Source of the DNA: CAYVUB01 sp964454675
Lineage (GTDB): Bacteria; Bacteroidota; Bacteroidia; Flavobacteriales; Flavobacteriaceae
Reading direction: 5' to 3'
NCBI GenBank assembly: GCA_964454675.1
Contig: CAYVUB010000013.1
Span: forward strand, 5,118-69,117
DNA: 64,000 bases
Part shown: positions 34,048-42,841 of the stretch, piece after piece
Layout of the letters: every line of letters begins with the position of its first letter
Numbering within the stretch: position 1 is the first letter of the stretch
Notes under the pieces: generated by a model
What the model was told of the DNA's origin: nothing
The model's database searches: none
The model's input: the letters and a program-made list of their open reading frames with translations, nothing else
Translations under genes and position numbers: made by a program

Positions 34048-34281
34048 TTAACTGGCGTTTCTTGCATTTTCCTTCACCTCATCCCAGGTAAAAGATTTGC
34101 TTTCTCCTTTTAAATGTGCTTCTCTACGCTTATCAATCATTTTGTACTGCTCTTCACTTAAAGCAAGCTCTTCCTCATCCTTTTGATAGCTTTCCGCTAA
34201 AGCCTTTATCAATTTTAAAAGTCTAATATCGGCAGTATTCACGTACTCTTTAACCGTATTTCTTAAATCTGAAGTTGCCAT
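34048..34281 (-). CDS. antitoxin of a ParE/RelE-type pair
   Basis: I prefer the ATG at 34281 (MATSDLRNTVKEYVNTAD), giving 77 residues; a longer frame to 34323 adds an unlikely N-terminus. The protein is helical and charged: LLKLIKALAESYQKDEEELALSEEQYKMIDKRREAHLKGESKSFTWDEVKENA. The C-terminal 'S(F/Y)TWDEV' segment is typical of addiction-module antitoxins that neutralise ParE/RelE toxins. Its toxin gene is broken, so it may persist as a cryptic or anti-addiction gene. Confidence 0.75.
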   Translation of the reverse strand: MATSDLRNTVKEYVNTADIRLLKLIKALAESYQKDEEELALSEEQYKMIDKRREAHLKGESKSFTWDEVKENARNAS

Positions 34282-34460
34282 TATCGTTTCTATTTTATTA
34301 GTGTAAATATAAGATTTATACATTACACATCATATTTTCAGCCATTGTAATTTGCCTCTTGCTGCCCTTACTACCCAATATGTGCATGTTTTTTCTACCA
34401 CACAATCGCACTGTAACAGGTAAAATTGATTGGCTAACAACACTAAGCCATCCCTAAGTC

Positions 34461-34540
34461 ATGTCGAACAAAGTGAGACATCACACAAACTAAGAAAAAC
34501 CAAAGTCAAGTTTCTAAACTAACTTAAAATGACTTGGTTT
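34461..34540. repeat. palindromic repeats at the left edge of the AT-rich island
   Basis: ATGTC...GACAT (34461-34481) is a dispersed repeat type. It is followed by AACCAAAGTCA / TGACTTGGTT arms (34498-34540). The remaining gap between the antitoxin and the next gene shows no coding sequence. Confidence 0.4.
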
Positions 34541-34611
34541 TTAACTTTGATTTTTGTTTTGCTTTGACTTCGTCGAATCTTCGATTTCGTTATTTTTCAA
34601 TTCAAATTCAT

Positions 34612-35034
34612 TTATTTATTTAATTCTATAACTCTGCCCTTGAATATTATCATATCATTTTTAATTTTAATAGAATCGGTACTGTTTATAACATACGCTT
34701 TTTTAGATGATTCTGTAAATACCTTTTGAAATAATGTTATAAGTAAATAGGTTTTCATAATTTCTTCAAAATCAGATTCATGGTTTAATAACTGTGAAAA
34801 AGAACAATAATTAGTTTTTGTGAAATCGGATGTATCATTATATTTAATGTCATCAGTTTTTATTTCATCTCGAACTTTACAATAGTCTTTTTCTATTAGT
34901 TCTATAATTTCAGTAGTGTTAAATTGAATTTCATAGGCTATTGTGTTTTTGTCAAAAAATCTACCATAGTTTAAACCGTCATTTACAACAAGTAATTCTT
35001 TATTTACCTCAATTTGATCTATTAGTACTTTCAT
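34612..35034 (-). CDS. hypothetical protein, 140 aa
   Basis: I do not recognise this protein. It has no signal peptide or membrane segment and mixes strands and helices (MKVLIDQIEVNKELLVVNDGLNYG; IIELIEKDYCKVRDEIK; IFKGRVIELNK at the end). It is AT-rich in codon use, like the following island genes. It is the last gene in the minus-strand run of the island, 35 bases after the first ankyrin-tail paralogue, so it may be cotranscribed and cytoplasmic. Confidence 0.55.
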   Translation of the reverse strand: MKVLIDQIEVNKELLVVNDGLNYGRFFDKNTIAYEIQFNTTEIIELIEKDYCKVRDEIKTDDIKYNDTSDFTKTNYCSFSQLLNHESDFEEIMKTYLLITLFQKVFTESSKKAYVINSTDSIKIKNDMIIFKGRVIELNK

Positions 35035-35068
35035 AGATTCATAAATTTAGTATATTTTAAGATTGTTT

Positions 35069-35716
35069 TTATTTTTCTAATTCGGAAGCTGTTTTGGCGT
35101 TAAAATGGTTGGTTAAACTGCTTCTCAAGGATTTTACATCACTTGTATTGTAGTTTTTCTCAAAGTCTTCACTGGCAATAATTTTATCTAGGTAATCGAT
35201 GAGGGTTTCTTCTTTTCCGTCTACTATTTCTATGGAATTATTAAAATCAATAACACCTGGTCCAAAACGCATGAGATACGTGAATAACATTTCAGATTGT
35301 GTATTGGTAGAAACGGCTCTTTTTAAGACATGTTCTGGGGTTCTCCCTATATTGTATTCTATTGTTGTAATTAAATACTTGGAGTAGGTATTCCAAAAAG
35401 AGATTATTTGTTTGGTGTTATCTTTATCTGGGTCGAGGTTAAGGAAATTTGAAATATATCTGTTTACCTGATAAACCAAATCTGTACCTTTAAGGGTTTT
35501 TGAGGTAATGAATGTAATTGCCATTTTGTTGGCTACAAGTTCAAAATTTGGATTGGTATTTAAGAACTCTTCAACTTCTTTATCAGAAAAGGTTGCATAT
35601 TTTTGGTCTTTGAAATTAATGTATTTTTCATGTTTTTTTTCTTGTGAATAGCTTGTTGTTGGCAACATAAAACAAGTAAACAGAAGAGTTGCTACTATAT
35701 AGGTGATGTTTTTCAT
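35069..35716 (-). CDS. secreted protein with degenerate ankyrin-like C-terminus, paralogue 1
   Basis: This 215-residue protein has a signal peptide (to about residue 25, TTSYSQ). The C-terminal 60 residues (IDFNNSIEIVDGKEETLIDYLDKII...LRSSLTNHFNAKTASELEK) resemble an ankyrin repeat ending of the 'GAKTAxEL' type and are shared with the two genes upstream. The gene starts 3 bases after the stop of paralogue 2, and the junction sequence is nearly identical to that between paralogues 2 and 3. Function is unknown. Confidence 0.65.
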   Translation of the reverse strand: MKNITYIVATLLFTCFMLPTTSYSQEKKHEKYINFKDQKYATFSDKEVEEFLNTNPNFELVANKMAITFITSKTLKGTDLVYQVNRYISNFLNLDPDKDNTKQIISFWNTYSKYLITTIEYNIGRTPEHVLKRAVSTNTQSEMLFTYLMRFGPGVIDFNNSIEIVDGKEETLIDYLDKIIASEDFEKNYNTSDVKSLRSSLTNHFNAKTASELEK

Positions 35717-35719
35717 GGT

Positions 35720-36298
35720 CTAGTTTTTTAATTGGGATGCTGTTTTGGCGTTGTAGCCCATTACAAGCCAACTTCGAAGGCTTTGAATTTCTTTTACATT
35801 ATATTCAGAACTCGCATTAGGCTTGTTTAAAATGTAATCTATATAATCCAATAAAGTTTCTTCTTTGCCATTGTAGATTTCTATTGGATTTACATCTATT
35901 GGATATCCTTCAGGGTCAGAAAGCAGAAAATCATACAAAACACTCTTATACATCCCCAAATCTACAATGCGTTTTAAAAAGTGTTGGGGGTTTCTGGTTT
36001 CATCTTCTGGACCTTCATAGCAAATCAGTTTTTCATTGTGCTCATTCCAAAACTTGGTGAGAATGGCTTGGTGGTTGGGGTCTTCTCTTGAGGTGCCTAA
36101 ATTTGCTAAAATTAAATCTTCAATATCTTTTCCAGCTTCTTTTCCTGATAATGTTCTATAGGCTAAAGCAGCATGACATATTTTATTTGAAATATCTTCA
36201 ATTCGTTCCTCACTAATTTTAGTCTCGGTATTTTGAGCTTGTATTGTCATTGCCAATAACAAAACCAAAACTGCAAATAGTTGTTTTAGGTTTTTCAT
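35720..36298 (-). CDS. secreted protein with degenerate ankyrin-like C-terminus, paralogue 2
   Basis: This 192-residue protein has a signal peptide ending QAQ (about 22). The mid part is helical, with a repeated plan: 'NHQAILTKFWNEHNEKLICYEG...PQHFLKRIVDLG' matches 'KQIISFWNTYSKYLITTIEYN...PEHVLKRAVST' in paralogue 1. The end is IYNGKEETLLDYIDYIL...LRSWLVMGYNAKTASQLKN. Gaps of 3 bases on both sides indicate one transcript. Confidence 0.65.
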   Translation of the reverse strand: MKNLKQLFAVLVLLLAMTIQAQNTETKISEERIEDISNKICHAALAYRTLSGKEAGKDIEDLILANLGTSREDPNHQAILTKFWNEHNEKLICYEGPEDETRNPQHFLKRIVDLGMYKSVLYDFLLSDPEGYPIDVNPIEIYNGKEETLLDYIDYILNKPNASSEYNVKEIQSLRSWLVMGYNAKTASQLKN

Positions 36299-36301
36299 GG
36301 T

Positions 36302-37303
36302 CTAGTTTTTTAATTGGTATGCTGTTTTGGCGTTGTAGTCTTCAATCAATCTTAATCTTAGTTCGGTTATAGTCATGCTGTCAAATTGTTGGTACTCGTA
36401 GCTATCATGTAAAATGGTGTCTAAAAAATCTAAAATAGTTTCTGGTTTGCCATCAAAATATATGACTTGATTAAAGTCGATTTTCTTGGTTTTATCTAAT
36501 TCAAATAACCAATTAAAAAGTATTTGGTTATCCTTATAAAACAACTTATTTAGGGTGCGTTTTAAAATATGCTCTAATATGGTATCCTCCTTAACAGAGC
36601 AAATAAAAAAATGATTGTAATTATTCCAAAAGTCGACCAATTTTGTTTTATAGTCAACATCCTCTGTTGTTGTATTAAGAAACTTTAGTAATTCGGTTTC
36701 AATATCTTTATCTAGAGTTTTATTATATGAGCCCCTATTTACAAGGTAACATAGCTTGTCAGACAAATTAAGCAGCTCTACATAAAAGTCGATGTTTTTA
36801 TACTCTTCGTACTTTAAATATTGTTTTAAATAGCGTGTTTCGTTCTTTTCGTTTATCCAATTAATGGCTTCTTTATTTTGTTGTGTAGCACTATTGGAAT
36901 ACCATTTATAAGCACGTATTTTAGAACCATGTCCGTCTAGACCTTCAAAATATTTACCAAGTTGAAGCTGTGCATTATCATGGCCTTTTTTTGCACTTCG
37001 TTTGATATTATTGACATAATTGCTTTGCAGCCAATCTTTATAGAATTGAACGTCTAAAGAGTCTAGTGGTTCGGAAGGTATTGGGTTTGCCGCATAATTG
37101 GATTTGTAGTGGGCTTTGAAGATTTCAGCTTTAGGGTGTGTCTCTTGCACTAAACTAATGTCATAAAATAACATTCCAAGATGGTATTGTGCTTCGGCAT
37201 CTAAATCATATGAATTTTCAATGAGGTCATCAATAGTTTGACTGTAACCACTTGTTAGTGACCCTAGAACTGCTAAAAAGAGGATTGTTTTGATAAAATT
37301 CAT
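36302..37303 (-). CDS. secreted Sel1-repeat protein with the same ankyrin-like C-terminus, paralogue 3
   Basis: This 333-residue protein has a signal peptide (ends SGYSQ). The N-terminal half has Sel1/TPR-like repeats (DAEAQYHLGMLF; AKKGHDNAQLQLGKYFEGLDGHGSKIRAYKWYSNSA). The C-terminal half repeats the paralogue plan (YKTKLVDFWNNYNHFFICSVKEDTILEHILKRTL...DGKPETILDFLDTIL...YNAKTAYQLKN). It is a fusion of the Sel1 module with the shared domain, and the first gene of the tandem triad. Confidence 0.65.
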   Translation of the reverse strand: MNFIKTILFLAVLGSLTSGYSQTIDDLIENSYDLDAEAQYHLGMLFYDISLVQETHPKAEIFKAHYKSNYAANPIPSEPLDSLDVQFYKDWLQSNYVNNIKRSAKKGHDNAQLQLGKYFEGLDGHGSKIRAYKWYSNSATQQNKEAINWINEKNETRYLKQYLKYEEYKNIDFYVELLNLSDKLCYLVNRGSYNKTLDKDIETELLKFLNTTTEDVDYKTKLVDFWNNYNHFFICSVKEDTILEHILKRTLNKLFYKDNQILFNWLFELDKTKKIDFNQVIYFDGKPETILDFLDTILHDSYEYQQFDSMTITELRLRLIEDYNAKTAYQLKN

Positions 37304-37343
37304 GTATTAAATTGATGTTTAAAATTGGTGCATTTACTTTTTC

Positions 37344-37874
37344 TTAAAGCTGTTCTATTTTTTCTAATGCTCCGTTTTCTCTATACTGTTTCCATTTTCC
37401 TTTCTTATCTCCATGTTTATTATACTTTCCTGTTTCCTTCAATTGGCCATTGGCATAAAAGGTTTTCCATTTTCCAGATTTTACGCCATCATTACTATAA
37501 CGCCCTATGTCTTGTAATTGACCATTTTCATAAAAGTGCTTCCATTTTCCATAAGGTTTGCCTCCTGTTGGTGTACCACCACGATAGTTTTTAATTGATT
37601 TTAGTTGTCCGTTGATATAATAGGTTTTCCATTCGCCAGTTGGCCCATCATTGAAGTAAGTTCCTATTTGTTCTAATTGTCCATTTTCGAAATAAAACTT
37701 CCAAACGCCAGTTCTTTGGTTCGTACTATCTATTTCTCCAGTACTTTCTATGTTTCCATTTGAATAATACTCCGTTTGTATATTCTCTTGAGCAAATACT
37801 TGTGTTGAAACTATGCAGAGTAATGTTATGAGGATTGTTAATCTGGTTTTTATATGTTTTACTTTTTTATGCAT
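37344..37874 (-). CDS. secreted YwqK/MORN_2-repeat protein
   Basis: This 176-residue protein has an N-terminal signal/anchor (to VFAQ, about residue 28). About six repeats of 22-24 residues follow on the plan YYxNGQLxxxGxYxxDxxxGxWKxY (FYFENGQLEQIGTYFNDGPTGEWKTYY, and so on). This is the MORN_2 / 'toxin-antitoxin system YwqK family antitoxin' architecture. The antitoxin name is database tradition; a secreted repeat protein of unknown partner is all the sequence shows. Related repeats occur at 39433 and 40569. Confidence 0.75.
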   Translation of the reverse strand: MHKKVKHIKTRLTILITLLCIVSTQVFAQENIQTEYYSNGNIESTGEIDSTNQRTGVWKFYFENGQLEQIGTYFNDGPTGEWKTYYINGQLKSIKNYRGGTPTGGKPYGKWKHFYENGQLQDIGRYSNDGVKSGKWKTFYANGQLKETGKYNKHGDKKGKWKQYRENGALEKIEQL

Positions 37875-37888
37875 TATTTATTGTTTAA

Positions 37889-38539
37889 TTATAGTTTCTC
37901 GCCTATCCAAACCACTCCTTTTTTAAAAGAATAGCCTTCTGTTGCATCGCCTATAGGTTCGGTATATGTTGTAACTCTATGCGGTTTCTTTAACCTTTGT
38001 TCAATCCACTTTTTTTCCTGATTATAGGCTTCTATTAAATAGTAATCTTCTGGATTGCCCAATTCTGCATTATTCATATGCTCTTCGTCATATCTATATT
38101 CCCAGTTGAAATTAGATATGTTATGTTTTAAACTACCAAAATTGTTAGGATTTAGACGTTTTGAAATTTCTGGCTTGTAAAATGTATTATCATAGAACTG
38201 AAGGCAGTTACCTATGGCACAAACTACTTGAGAATTAGAAAAACGTGGTTCATACAACCATATTTTTAAATAATAGGGTTCATTTAATGATTTGAGTTGA
38301 AGTTCCCATTGCTCGTAAATTTCAAATAATCCGATTATAATTCTTTTTCTGGTTACTCCTTTTGGTTGTGGAAATACACTAGTAAGCATAGAGATGCTAC
38401 TGTAAGGATGCACATATATTTTAGTATAATCGCGCTCTCTAACTTTTAGGGTCTCTAAATCTAAGGGTAAGTTTTCATTTTTCCATTGGTCTATGGCTTT
38501 CCATAGTCTTTTATGGCCTCTGATTTTTTTTGTTTTCAT
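37889..38539 (-). CDS. hypothetical cytoplasmic protein, 216 aa
   Basis: I do not recognise this protein. It has no signal peptide, a basic start (MKTKKIRGHKRLWKAIDQWKNENLPLDLETLKVRERDYTKIYVHPYSS), aromatic-rich strands (WELQLKSLNEPYYLKIWLYEPRFSNSQVVCAIG) and a charged tail. It lies 14 bases from the YwqK gene. In an operon of secreted proteins, a soluble cytoplasmic member is unusual. Confidence 0.55.
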   Translation of the reverse strand: MKTKKIRGHKRLWKAIDQWKNENLPLDLETLKVRERDYTKIYVHPYSSISMLTSVFPQPKGVTRKRIIIGLFEIYEQWELQLKSLNEPYYLKIWLYEPRFSNSQVVCAIGNCLQFYDNTFYKPEISKRLNPNNFGSLKHNISNFNWEYRYDEEHMNNAELGNPEDYYLIEAYNQEKKWIEQRLKKPHRVTTYTEPIGDATEGYSFKKGVVWIGEKL

Positions 38540-38561
38540 TTTAAATGGAAAGTGAATTAGT

Positions 38562-39374
38562 TTAAAATTCTATTAATTCACTAGACATAATTAAATAATA
38601 AAAATCATTAACATTGACTAATTGAGTTACAAAATATCCATCATTCCAGTATATATTTATTTCTTTATTTAGAGATGATTTATCAATTTTCTTCCATACT
38701 TGTTTAGGGCTATTTACTTTTTTTGATAACACCATAACCCAAATATTTTCATCAGTACCATACTTTTCACGTACATATTTTAGGGAAGAAATATAATATC
38801 CATCTTTCAATTCTTTGTCAATTTTATCTGCAGGAAATTCTGAACTTACAAACCATTTTTGTTTATTTATATTTACTCCTTTTGACAGTATTATTTTCCA
38901 ATTTTTATTTCCAGCATCGAAATCAATAGAAGTTATATAGTAATTGTCTTTCCATGCTTCTTTTACTTCATTTTCAGGAAATTCTTTTGAAGAGATTTCT
39001 TTTTGACTAATACCTGTTTGTACTCCAGTCATAACGATATACCAATTTCCCATAAAAGTAGCCATATGACTAACATAACCTCCTTGGTCATTTAATCCTT
39101 TTAGGGTTTCATTTTTTAAATCTGATCCCTTCACTTCTATAACATTCTGAACAGAAATGTTTTTGTTTTTAGATAAAATTACACTAAAGTATCTCTCGTT
39201 CTTATCAAAACTTGTAATGAAATAATCTTTTTCCTGTAACTCAATTATTTGTTCGTAGAAATTCTGATTAAAAAAAGCATGGTTATATATTTCTTGAATA
39301 TTATCATTATTTTGTGAATACAATGTGTTGATAATTAATAACGAAGCTAATATTATTATTGACCTTTTTCTCAT
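38562..39374 (-). CDS. secreted protein with DUF7477-like strand repeats
   Basis: This 270-residue protein has a signal peptide (ends LYSQ). About four repeats follow of the type 'GYYITSLxY...WxxVLSKGxNxxKQxWxxSxEFPxxxIxxEL' (DNYYITSIDFDAGNKNWKIILSKG; DGYYISSLKYVREKYGTDENIWVMVLSKK; DGYFVTQLVNVNDFYYLIMSS). The pattern recalls DUF7477, a beta-propeller-like repeat. The family name is from memory. Function is unknown. Confidence 0.6.
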   Translation of the reverse strand: MRKRSIIILASLLIINTLYSQNNDNIQEIYNHAFFNQNFYEQIIELQEKDYFITSFDKNERYFSVILSKNKNISVQNVIEVKGSDLKNETLKGLNDQGGYVSHMATFMGNWYIVMTGVQTGISQKEISSKEFPENEVKEAWKDNYYITSIDFDAGNKNWKIILSKGVNINKQKWFVSSEFPADKIDKELKDGYYISSLKYVREKYGTDENIWVMVLSKKVNSPKQVWKKIDKSSLNKEINIYWNDGYFVTQLVNVNDFYYLIMSSELIEF

Positions 39375-39432
39375 AATTTGTATGTATTGAATTAATGACC
39401 CTTGATAGATAACTTAAATATTTAATAGGAGT

Positions 39433-40518
39433 TTAATTTTTATTAATAACCTTTTTAATATTAGAAATAGTTTGTTCAAGCTCATTATTTGAATTGTCCC
39501 CTGAATAAGCTTTTTCAAAATAAGGCAAAGCTTCTTTATATATATTTAATCTAATCTTTTCTAATTCGTCATAACGTTTGTTCTCTGCTTCTGAAGTGCC
39601 TAAATCATTCATTTCGTTCACAATAGATTCAACGTTATTTAAAATTATGACTCCTATATTATAACAAGCATCGTAATAATTTTTATCACAGCTCTTGGTG
39701 TACCACTCTATAGCTAAATCATGATTTATTGAGACTCCTATTCCAGTATGATACAAATAACCCAAGTAATATTCTGCTTGATTATTGCCTCTTTTCGCAC
39801 TTTTTAAGAGAAGTTCTTTGGCTTTTGCATAATTCTTCCCGTCTAGTTCTAATAAATATTTGGATCCGTTTACTAAATCGTAATCACCTTCAGATTCTAA
39901 ATTACCATTTTCATCATATGATTTAATAATACCGACATAAGTTCCATAATCAAAATTTGCTGAAACCTTTAAGTTCCCATTTTCATAATATTGTTTAAAT
40001 GGACCGTGTACTTTAGCCCCGTATTTTTCGTCTTTTGAACTAAAAAAGGACTCTTGGGATTTGTTCCCATTTTTATAGTATTCAATATAGGAAATAGAGT
40101 TCAAAGAATAATCTTCAATAATTTTCAATTGTCCAGATTCGTAATACCCTTTCCATTTACCTACCTTATCTCCATTAGCATAGTTACCTGTTCTTTCCAG
40201 TTCACCAGATTCGTAATATTCTTTCCATTCACCATTTTTTTTTCCATCTGAATATTTACCACTACTTTCTAACTGACCACTTTCATAATAAAATTTCCAT
40301 TCACCTATTCTTGAGGTATATAATCTTTCTTCAATTCTTCCGGAATCAAATAAACCATCTGATATATGCTCCGTTCTGGTGCCATGGATTTGAACTGTAC
40401 CAGTACCTTTCAATTTTCCATTACTATAATATTCATTATCAATTTTTGTTGTTTGTGCTGATACTATGCAGCAAGTGAAAAAAGATAAGATTAAAATAAA
40501 TGTTTGTTTTTTATACAT
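39433..40518 (-). CDS. secreted protein with YwqK/MORN_2 repeats and C-terminal Sel1 repeats
   Basis: This 361-residue protein has a signal peptide MYKKQTFILILSFFTCCIVS followed by AQ. YwqK-type repeats cover about 28-210 (YYESGQLESSGKYSDGKKNGEWKEYYESGELERTGNY). Sel1/TPR-like repeats cover about 225-300 (AKELLLKSAKRGNNQAEYYLGYLYHTGIGVSINHDLAIEWYTKSC). It combines the two repeat classes found separately in neighbours. The signal peptide is almost identical to that of the gene at 40569, evidence of recent shuffling. Function is unknown. Confidence 0.75.
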   Translation of the reverse strand: MYKKQTFILILSFFTCCIVSAQTTKIDNEYYSNGKLKGTGTVQIHGTRTEHISDGLFDSGRIEERLYTSRIGEWKFYYESGQLESSGKYSDGKKNGEWKEYYESGELERTGNYANGDKVGKWKGYYESGQLKIIEDYSLNSISYIEYYKNGNKSQESFFSSKDEKYGAKVHGPFKQYYENGNLKVSANFDYGTYVGIIKSYDENGNLESEGDYDLVNGSKYLLELDGKNYAKAKELLLKSAKRGNNQAEYYLGYLYHTGIGVSINHDLAIEWYTKSCDKNYYDACYNIGVIILNNVESIVNEMNDLGTSEAENKRYDELEKIRLNIYKEALPYFEKAYSGDNSNNELEQTISNIKKVINKN

Positions 40519-40568
40519 GTTATTTATTTTTTATGTTAAAAGAAATACTATTGAACTTTTTCAATGCT

Positions 40569-41189
40569 CTAATCTACAGGCTCATCTTGTACTATTACTC
40601 CATCTTTAACTGTTAATTGAAATAATTTACCATCAGTATTATAATGTTTTAAAAATCCATTGCCATTCTTTAAGGTGCTTATGTCCATTGAATTACCATT
40701 CATGTCATACAATTCGGTTAAATTCATAAGTTTGCCGTCTTCAAATATAATTGTGCTTGATAACTTTTCGTTTATGTAAAAAACCTTCCATTCACCACTT
40801 TGTTTTCCTCCAATAAATTCACCACTTTGTTGGAGTTTCCCATTTTCATAATACATTTTCCAAAGTCCTGTTTGTACATCATCTAAAAAATAACCTGCCT
40901 GCCTAAGCACCGTATTTTCATCATAAAATCTCCAGTAGCCATGTTTATCATATGCGAGATTATTAGGAGCAAACAGTGCAAAACGCTTTTTTATTTCTCC
41001 GTTGTCTTTAATTTTGCCATTTCTATAATATGAAATCGTTTCGAAAATTTCATAACCATTTTTATATACTCTTTTATATACTCTCTCCAATTCGCCACTT
41101 TCATAATATACCTTATGTTCATTTTGTGCATTTACAATACTACAAGTGAAAAAAAATAGGATTAAAATGTATGTTTGTTTTTTGTACAT
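40569..41189 (-). CDS. secreted YwqK/MORN_2-repeat protein
   Basis: I prefer the ATG at 41189, because MYKKQTYILILFFFTCSIVN is a complete signal peptide; the longer frame to 41255 only reads through the remnant at 41239. The 206-residue product has repeats YYESGELERVYKRVYKNGYEIFETISYYRNGKI, RQAGYFLDDVQTGLWKMYYENGKLQQSGEFIGGKQSGEWKVFY, and a C-terminal YNTDGKLFQLTVKDGVIVQDEP. It is a paralogue of the gene at 39433. No partner is known. Confidence 0.75.
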   Translation of the reverse strand: MYKKQTYILILFFFTCSIVNAQNEHKVYYESGELERVYKRVYKNGYEIFETISYYRNGKIKDNGEIKKRFALFAPNNLAYDKHGYWRFYDENTVLRQAGYFLDDVQTGLWKMYYENGKLQQSGEFIGGKQSGEWKVFYINEKLSSTIIFEDGKLMNLTELYDMNGNSMDISTLKNGNGFLKHYNTDGKLFQLTVKDGVIVQDEPVD

Positions 41190-41238
41190 ATTATTTAAAT
41201 TTTGGTTTAACGAAATAGATTTAATTATTTTCAATGTT

Positions 41239-41322
41239 CTAATTTGTAGGCTCATCTTTTACTATTATATCTTTAACTTTCATCTGAAATAATTTACCGT
41301 CGGCATCATAAAGTTTTTTAAG
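41239..41322 (-). pseudogene. C-terminal remnant of a third YwqK-repeat paralogue
   Basis: On the minus strand the 28 codons read LKKLYDADGKLFQMKVKDI then IVKDEPTN and a stop. They align with the end of the preceding gene (LKHYNTDGKLFQLTVKDGVIVQDEP). No start or upstream repeat units are attached, so this is the tail of a copy whose 5' part was deleted, leaving it next to the lipoprotein gene at 41339. Confidence 0.75.
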
Positions 41323-41338
41323 GTTCCTAATAATATTT

Positions 41339-41677
41339 TCATTTGTAATAACTGGAACAAAAGGTTGCTATTTTATATTCAGCTCCTGAATATGGGCTTG
41401 TGACATAATAGATTCCGAATTGAGGTAATTTTGTATAATAATATACCTTGTCTAACACCCAACTGCTTTCCTTATCTCTAATATAATTGTCGTTTTTATC
41501 ATAGTCCCTAACATATTTCCATTTGTATTCTTTGTTTTTGGAATCATATAAGTAGAAATCCCCTTCAATGATTGCACAATTATTTGCCGTAGCATTTGAC
41601 ATAGCCGCACCTAATTCCGCACAGTTAAAATTGATAGATAGTAATATTAAAAAAAGTGTAAATTTTAAGGTCTTCAT
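41339..41677 (-). CDS. small lipoprotein, hypothetical
   Basis: From the ATG at 41677 this is a 112-residue protein with signal MKTLKFTLFLILLSINFNC, where the cysteine suits lipidation. The mature part is strand-rich and Tyr-rich (GDFYLYDSKNKEYKWKYVRDY, DKVYYYTKLPQFGIYYVTSPYSGAEYKIATFC). I do not recognise a family. Confidence 0.6.
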   Translation of the reverse strand: MKTLKFTLFLILLSINFNCAELGAAMSNATANNCAIIEGDFYLYDSKNKEYKWKYVRDYDKNDNYIRDKESSWVLDKVYYYTKLPQFGIYYVTSPYSGAEYKIATFCSSYYK

Positions 41678-41762
41678 GATTTTGATTTTCATTAATGATT
41701 AGATTTAAATGAATGGAAATAGTTTTTATGAATGACTTGGTGTTATTTATTTTATCTAATAT

Positions 41763-42797
41763 TTAATCCAAGACAGGTTTTCCTTCATTCCATTGACCTT
41801 TAAAAACTAATTTCCCATCTTTAAAAAATTCTCCATAGCCTTGCATATCATCTTTTTCAAAACCTCCATTGTAAACCAATTCTCCATCAATGTATATTTT
41901 GCCTTTTCCATTATATTTACCTTCTTTCCATTCTCCTATATACTGTACTCCATCATTATAATCATAAATTCCAAAACCGTCTTTACAATTACCAAAGCAG
42001 TCAAAATCTGACAACATTTTCATTGAACTATACAATTCTAGTCTTTCTTCATCTGTATCTAAATTTAGTAATAGGTCGGTTTGCATGCTTGCAGCAATAT
42101 TTTCCATTTCAGTAAAAAAATCATCTTCAGCTGGTTTTTGTTGAAGTTCATTAATCTCCAATTTTTTAATGGTAATATTGGAATAATAGTTTATCCTGTT
42201 AGATAAACCTACGATGGGTATTTTTTTAATACGGCCTTCTTCATAATCGTAACTTAATCTAGAATATGTATTTAGCGCTATATAAAATATGCCGTCTGGA
42301 AATTGCACAAATCGTATATGGTTATCTTTATCAAAATGCACTTTATCTGAAGTAAAAATAGCCATGACATCTGTAAACCCATTGGCATCTCTATAACTAA
42401 GTGTAAGTTTTCCGCTCTTATCTATACCAATCCATGAAAATCCATTTGGGCTATTCCCTAACATAATTTGTAATGGATATTCTTTTTCTGAGTTTACAAA
42501 CTGAGAAGTTAACCTGAAATCAAATATAAATTCATTGGCAACTTCTAATGATGGGTTATTATTCATCCAGAATTTACCTCTACAATCGTTTGTTGATTTT
42601 AATGTGCTTGTAGAAGTGTCATAATAGGCACCACAGTCACTGTTTACTTGTATTTCATAGGCTTCTATATTAAACAAATTAGTTCTAATTGGTTCATCCA
42701 AAATTTTAATATAATCTTCTCTAGTATAGTCGCCATTCTGTGAAAAAGAGCTATTAAAAAAGAATATAAAACCTATTGCTAAAAATGGTGTTCTCAT
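41763..42797 (-). CDS. secreted protein with C-terminal MORN repeats
   Basis: This 344-residue protein has a signal peptide (ends SFSQ). The N-terminal region (about 25-205) has the strand pattern of a lectin/LamG-like sandwich (FWMNNNPSLEVANEFIFDFRL; NGFSWIGIDKSGKLTLSYRD). The C-terminal 70 residues are canonical MORN repeats (CKDGFGIYDYNDGVQYIGEWKEGKYNGKGKIYIDG; KDDMQGYGEFFKDGKLVFKGQWNEGKP). MORN repeats bind membranes or act as scaffolds in other systems; the role here is unknown. Confidence 0.7.
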   Translation of the reverse strand: MRTPFLAIGFIFFFNSSFSQNGDYTREDYIKILDEPIRTNLFNIEAYEIQVNSDCGAYYDTSTSTLKSTNDCRGKFWMNNNPSLEVANEFIFDFRLTSQFVNSEKEYPLQIMLGNSPNGFSWIGIDKSGKLTLSYRDANGFTDVMAIFTSDKVHFDKDNHIRFVQFPDGIFYIALNTYSRLSYDYEEGRIKKIPIVGLSNRINYYSNITIKKLEINELQQKPAEDDFFTEMENIAASMQTDLLLNLDTDEERLELYSSMKMLSDFDCFGNCKDGFGIYDYNDGVQYIGEWKEGKYNGKGKIYIDGELVYNGGFEKDDMQGYGEFFKDGKLVFKGQWNEGKPVLD

Positions 42798-42841
42798 AAA
42801 AGTTATTGTTTATCGGATTGTTGACTCATTCATAGTTAGTT

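Noticed and set aside
37344..41189. YwqK proteins as proven antitoxins
   Set aside because: The antitoxin label is a family name only. The proteins have signal peptides and no neighbouring toxin is recognisable.
40569..41255. Start of the YwqK gene at 41255
   Set aside because: The extra N-terminus translates the remnant of the neighbouring pseudogene; a complete signal peptide begins at 41189.
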